Shown here one piece after another: positions 36,870 to 40,020 of a stretch of 40,020 nucleotides of DNA. Below the pieces are notes generated by a model, which had not been told where the DNA came from, searched no databases, and saw nothing but the letters and a program-made list of their open reading frames with translations. Position 1 is the stretch's first letter; each line of letters opens with the position of its first letter. The translations under genes and the position numbers were made by a program. Source of the DNA: Thiomonas sp. FB-6 (GTDB lineage Bacteria > Pseudomonadota > Gammaproteobacteria > Burkholderiales > Burkholderiaceae_C); NCBI RefSeq assembly GCF_000377645.1, contig NZ_KB898500.1, forward strand, positions 1 to 40,020, written 5' to 3'.

Positions 36870-37466
36870 CTACGTCCGCGTGCTCTCCTCGAGCCCTAAA
36901 AGGAGCGTCATCTGCAGCGCCGCCAACTCGCGCAATCTGCCCGGGTCGGCATGGATACGTTCCATGACGGCCAGGCCTCGTGTAAAGACCATGATGGCCC
37001 GGGCGGCCTTGTCCGGCGAAAGGCGCAGTGACTCTCGCAGGACATCCCGCGACAGCGCATCGGCGATCATGGTCTCCAGTTGCTCCACGAGCTCGCGTAC
37101 GCGGTGCAGTGCGGACTCACCGATCGCGCCGCTCTCGACGGCTGTCTTGGTCGTGAAACATCCCCGAGGCGGCACATCAGCCGTCATGCTGATGATCGAC
37201 ACCTCGAAGAAGCGCTCCAGCGCGAGCCGCGCGGTGGGAGCGTCCAGCGCCTGCCGAGACTCGGCAAGGACCCGTTCGGCATAGCGATCGAAGGCCAGCT
37301 CGAAGAGGTGCTCCTTGCTGGCGTACGCGTGGTACAGGGAGCCCCGCTGCACGTCGGTGGCCTCGGCCAGGTCGGCCATGGAGGTCGCCAGCCATCCTTG
37401 GGACCAGAACACGTCCAGCACCTTGTCGAGCACGGTCGCCTCGTTGAACTGCCTGGTCATGACCAT
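36870..37466 (-). CDS. TetR-family transcriptional regulator
   Basis: A 198-residue TetR regulator. The helix-turn-helix is in residues ~15-55 (VLDVFWSQGWLATSMADLAE, then VQRGSLYHAYASKEHLF). The rest is the ligand-binding domain, with RGCFTTKTAVESG typical of the AcrR-like group that has TetR_C_16/AefR-type C-termini. It is divergent from an EamA exporter across a short region with overlapping palindromes, which suggests it represses that exporter and itself. It lies upstream of, and in line with, the N-ATPase operon but is separated from it by 241 bases. ATG 37466 is used; ATG 37460 is also possible. Ligand unknown. Confidence 0.9.
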   Translation of the reverse strand: MVMTRQFNEATVLDKVLDVFWSQGWLATSMADLAEATDVQRGSLYHAYASKEHLFELAFDRYAERVLAESRQALDAPTARLALERFFEVSIISMTADVPPRGCFTTKTAVESGAIGESALHRVRELVEQLETMIADALSRDVLRESLRLSPDKAARAIMVFTRGLAVMERIHADPGRLRELAALQMTLLLGLEESTRT

Positions 37467-37493
37467 GGCTTTCCAGACCTCCGAAGAAAATTT

Positions 37494-37513
37494 ACATTAA
37501 TGTCAACGTTGAC
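37494..37513. promoter_or_regulatory. Overlapping palindromes, candidate TetR operator
   Basis: ACATTAATGT (37494-37503) and GTCAACGTTGAC (37502-37513) are two perfect palindromes sharing two bases, in the gap between divergent tetR and the EamA gene. TTGACG (37509-37514) could be a rightward -35 and TTGACA (37501-37506, minus strand) a leftward one. Binding here would shut both genes. Confidence 0.55.
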
Positions 37514-37613
37514 GGATATGATAACGATACCGTCATTGCCGAGGCCAAGGCGCCCTTTGCGCGCGATCCATGGATCCACGCAGCTGAGCCCATCCCCTGC
37601 GCAAGGAACAAGA

Positions 37614-38687
37614 ATGGTCATCGTCAAGCCCCAGCGAATCCCGAGCTCCCAAGCTCACGTAGCCGCCCCGTCATCAGGAGCCGGCTGGGCCGCGGTCCTT
37701 CTCGCGGCCACGCTGTGGGGCACGACCGGTATCGTGTTCCATGCGCTGGGCCATTCGGGCGGTGCCAACGCAGCGTCCATCGGCTTCGCCCGTCTTGCGC
37801 TATCCGTACCCTTCCTTCTGGCCATGGCGCGGGCACGCACGGGGGTTTGGCTCGCTGCGCTGACCCTGCGCGGCCTCGCGACCCTGAGCGCCCTGGGTTT
37901 GGCCATGGCAGCGTACCAACTCACCTACGTGCTGGCCCTGGAGCGCGTGGGGGTCGCCATCGCGGTACTCATCAGCATCTGCGGCGCGCCGATCTTCGTT
38001 GCGCTGATTTCCGTGGCCTGCCTCGGCGAGCGCCTGCGGGCAAGAACCATGGTCGCCCTGGCGACGGCCATCGCGGGGACGGTGCTGATGGTAGGGCTGC
38101 CGTCGGCGGTCGGCGGCCATGGTCATCGCTTCCAGATCGGAATCGCGCTCGCCGTCGCTTGCGCGCTTTGCCAGGCCTTGTACGTGCTCGCAGCGCAAGC
38201 CTCGAGCAAGGTCTGCGGGCCCATGCACGCTGGCGGGATCGCCTTCGGCATCGGCGCGCTGGCCTTGCTGCCCATCGCCTGGAGCGAAGGCCTGCATGTG
38301 AGCCCCTCCCCGGGAAACTGGGCGATGCTGTTGTACGTCGCCGCGGTGCCTACGGCGATTGCGCAGACCCTGTTTCTCGTCGGACTCCAGGGCACCGGAG
38401 CAGTGGGCGGCGCCATTGCGAGCCTGCTCGAGCCACTCGTGGCAACCTTGCTTGCGGTCGTGCTCTTGCACGAGCGCATGCACTGGACGGGAGCTATCGG
38501 CGCGGCCTTGCTGCTCAGCGGCATCGGGATCCTTCAGTGGAGTCCCGGGAAACGTGGTGCATCGGCGCGCATGGCCGATGACCTGGGACGACCTGGACAC
38601 CAGCACGGGGCGGGTTCCTTGCGGTCGAGCGGCCATGGAGTCGTGCAGCAGCCGCCTCCGACATCGACCGAAATTGGGACAATGTGA
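37614..38687 (+). CDS. EamA/DMT-family exporter
   Basis: A 357-residue inner-membrane transporter with two EamA repeats and about ten membrane helices. The first begins at about residue 22 (GWAAVLLAATLWGTTGIVFH), and the second repeat starts near IGIALAVACALCQALYVLA. The family exports amino acids and other metabolites. The ATG at 37614 has AAGGA 6 bases upstream. After the last helix (GILQWSPGK) an extra ~48-residue polar, Gly/Ser/Pro-rich tail runs to the stop. This is longer than family members of about 300 residues and may result from a lost stop codon. Probably controlled by the divergent TetR regulator. Substrate unknown. Confidence 0.88.
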   Translation: MVIVKPQRIPSSQAHVAAPSSGAGWAAVLLAATLWGTTGIVFHALGHSGGANAASIGFARLALSVPFLLAMARARTGVWLAALTLRGLATLSALGLAMAAYQLTYVLALERVGVAIAVLISICGAPIFVALISVACLGERLRARTMVALATAIAGTVLMVGLPSAVGGHGHRFQIGIALAVACALCQALYVLAAQASSKVCGPMHAGGIAFGIGALALLPIAWSEGLHVSPSPGNWAMLLYVAAVPTAIAQTLFLVGLQGTGAVGGAIASLLEPLVATLLAVVLLHERMHWTGAIGAALLLSGIGILQWSPGKRGASARMADDLGRPGHQHGAGSLRSSGHGVVQQPPPTSTEIGTM

Positions 38688-38723
38688 CAGCATTCGATCG
38701 CGGTCAACTTCCTGGAGGTACCT

Positions 38724-39343
38724 GTGCAAACAGTCTCGGCATTGGTGGCGGTTGCAGTACCGCTCTGCCTTGGATCCGCCAGTCCTGGGCCAAGTTTCCT
38801 TATGGTCGCTCGAACAGCCGCCGCGCGCATGCCCTCCGCGCTGCGATGGGCGTGGGGGTTGGCGGGCTTGTGTTTGCGCTCGCAGCGCTGATCGGCTTGA
38901 ACGCCGTGTTCAAAGCTGTGCCGACCTTGTACCTTGCGTCCAAGGCGCTCGGCGGCGCCTACCTTTGTTATCTCGGACTACGCCTCTGGCGAAGTGCCTC
39001 GCGGCCTCTCGGATGGGGCCCTGCCGATATGCCGAGTGAAAGGTCCAGATCGGCGTTTCTGCTGGGGTTTGCCACACAGATCAGCCATCCCAAGACCGCC
39101 GTTGTCTACGCAAGCGTGTTCGCGGCATTCATGCCTGCGGCCCCCACGCCGCTATTCGAAATGGCCCTCGTCACGATGGTGTTCTTCATCGAGGCCGGGT
39201 GGTACGCCCTCCTCGCCACCACATTGGCAGCGCAGGCGCCGCGCACGGTATACCTGCGGTTGAAGACTTGGCTCGACCGCTGCGCTGGGGGGATCCTCTG
39301 CGCGCTGGCACTGGGCCTGGTGCGTTCCGCGATCCAGCGCTGA
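38724..39343 (+). pseudogene. LysE/RhtB-family exporter with a frameshift
   Basis: GTG at 38724 follows an excellent GGAGG (38714-38718) and opens VQTVSALVAVAVPLCLG, then SASPGPSFLMVARTAAA, the family's N-terminal helix and SPGP motif. The rest of the protein continues in another frame: RRAHALRAAMGVGVGGLVFA, LYLASKALGGAYLCYLGLRL, GFATQISHPKTAVVYASVF, to the stop at 39341-39343. One base appears to be missing between about 38805 and 38830. Length would otherwise be normal (~206 residues). Either the gene is recently broken, or this is a sequencing error. LysE-family proteins export amino acids; it follows another exporter gene by 36 bases. Confidence 0.75.
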
Positions 39344-39879
39344 CGGGTTGCCGAAAAAATGGCGGGCAAGCAGGAGCGTCGCGAACAAGCCCGGTTTGCC
39401 ATGGGGCGAGGCTTGTCGCGGCGGAGGCAGCGGCTCAACAGACGGCTGATCTCGGCGACCGCTTCATGCAGCATCACGGTCGCCCTCGACGAATGACTCC
39501 AACAGCTGCTCAGGCCGACGAGCTGACGCCCACAGTCCTTCGGCGCTTCTGGGCAGCTAGCTCCCTCCGCGTGGAGAAGTGGCCCTGTCGGTCCTGGCGC
39601 GGTTGCCAACGGTCGGGGCCCACACCTAGTGGAGCAGCCCCTGCGACTTCTTAGGCAGTCCCGCCTTGGACTCCCAGATCCGTAGACTCCGGCGTCCCAC
39701 CAGGCCTCAGGCGAGACAGGTCTTATCTGCGCGGGACAGCCTTTAAGGCAACGCTGAAGAAGCACCTGTTTTTGCAGAAGCCGGGCCCTACGATTTCAGG
39801 ATGCGGGAACTCGATTCGATGAGGGTGATTTGGCGCCCATCGGGCCTCATTCGCGAGCCTTTCGACCCGCCTTGCGCCC
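39344..39879. other. About 0.5 kb without recognisable genes; possible IS end
   Basis: No reading frame here has a recognisable domain on either strand. From about 39747 the sequence GGCAACGCTGAAGAAGCACC resembles the terminal inverted repeats of some IS5-type elements. It lies at the expected side of the transposase fragment that follows, so it may be the element's end. The partner end lies outside the window, so this cannot be confirmed. Confidence 0.3.
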
Positions 39880-40020
39880 TTATGGACGCACCTGTGCCAT
39901 GAGCCGATTTCGGCACATGAAGATGTTGCTCAAGGCCAGCGCGGCGAACGCGCGCGTCGCGTTCTTATCCAGTCCGCGATAGCGCACCTTGCTGAAGCCC
40001 CACAGCCGCTTGATGACGCC
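39880..40020 (-). CDS. IS5-family transposase, C-terminal part (runs off the edge)
   Basis: The minus strand enters from the right edge in frame and encodes 46 residues: GVIKRLWGFSKVRYRGLDKN, ATRAFAALALSNIFMCRNRL and MAQVRP before TAA (39880-39882). The KVRYRGLxKN segment followed by ALSN(I/L) is the conserved C-terminal end of IS5-type DDE transposases, containing the last helix after the catalytic Glu. Most of the gene lies beyond the window, so completeness cannot be judged. Confidence 0.82.
   Translation of the reverse strand, partial: GVIKRLWGFSKVRYRGLDKNATRAFAALALSNIFMCRNRLMAQVRP

Noticed and set aside
39106-39765. A 219-codon minus-strand frame right of the LysE gene
   Set aside because: Half of it is antisense to the LysE-family gene and the other half has no recognisable motif, with Cys/Arg-rich composition.

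Overview
This is a GC-rich chromosomal window from a betaproteobacterium, most likely of the order Burkholderiales. The reasons are a tmRNA whose tag reads ANDESFALAA, a class I-type PHB synthase, a Pseudomonas/Burkholderia-style Entner-Doudoroff cluster with HexR, and an N-type ATPase operon. The genus cannot be fixed from the sequence alone.

Left edge (1-1850): accessory DNA directly downstream of the 3' end of the tmRNA gene. It holds the tail of an unidentified gene, a strong hairpin, an intact TacA/TacT-type toxin-antitoxin pair, and a scar where the first 25 codons of a HigA-type antitoxin abut the last ~87 codons of a LysR regulator. The tmRNA gene (ssrA, 1851-2210, minus) and its terminator follow, then ugd (UDP-glucose dehydrogenase).

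3.7-8.7 kb: a plus-strand operon of PHB synthase, an (R)-hydratase/phosphate acetyltransferase fusion, and acetate kinase. FNR/ANR-type boxes lie upstream of it and again upstream of a 70-codon gene after it. This points to a low-oxygen programme in which acetyl-CoA goes to polymer or to acetate plus ATP.

8.7-28.1 kb: a sugar-catabolism island. On the minus strand are edd-eda, then a Gts-type glucose/mannose ABC transporter (binding protein, two permeases, ATPase). It continues as a tightly overlapping chain: Gfo/Idh oxidoreductase, AGE-family aldose-ketose isomerase, UPF0303 protein, second Gfo/Idh, HAD phosphatase, aldose 1-epimerase. Diverging from edd on the plus strand are zwf, pgl, glk, hexR, pgi and a PfkB-type fructokinase. 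Together they cover uptake, phosphorylation and the whole Entner-Doudoroff route. HexR-like palindromes sit in the edd/zwf divergent region.

28.1-29.7 kb: three remaining pieces of a YjjJ-type HipA gene, preceded by a 12-bp-spaced triple repeat, then an alpha/beta hydrolase.

29.8-36.6 kb: a complete minus-strand N-type ATPase operon, atpD-C-Q-R-B-E-F-A-G. It has no separate delta gene, but the b subunit carries a delta-like C-terminal domain, and the c subunit has a Na+-type site with a second carboxylate.

36.9-40.0 kb: a TetR regulator divergent from an EamA exporter, a frameshifted LysE-family exporter, about 0.5 kb without recognisable genes, and the C-terminus of an IS5-type transposase running off the right edge.
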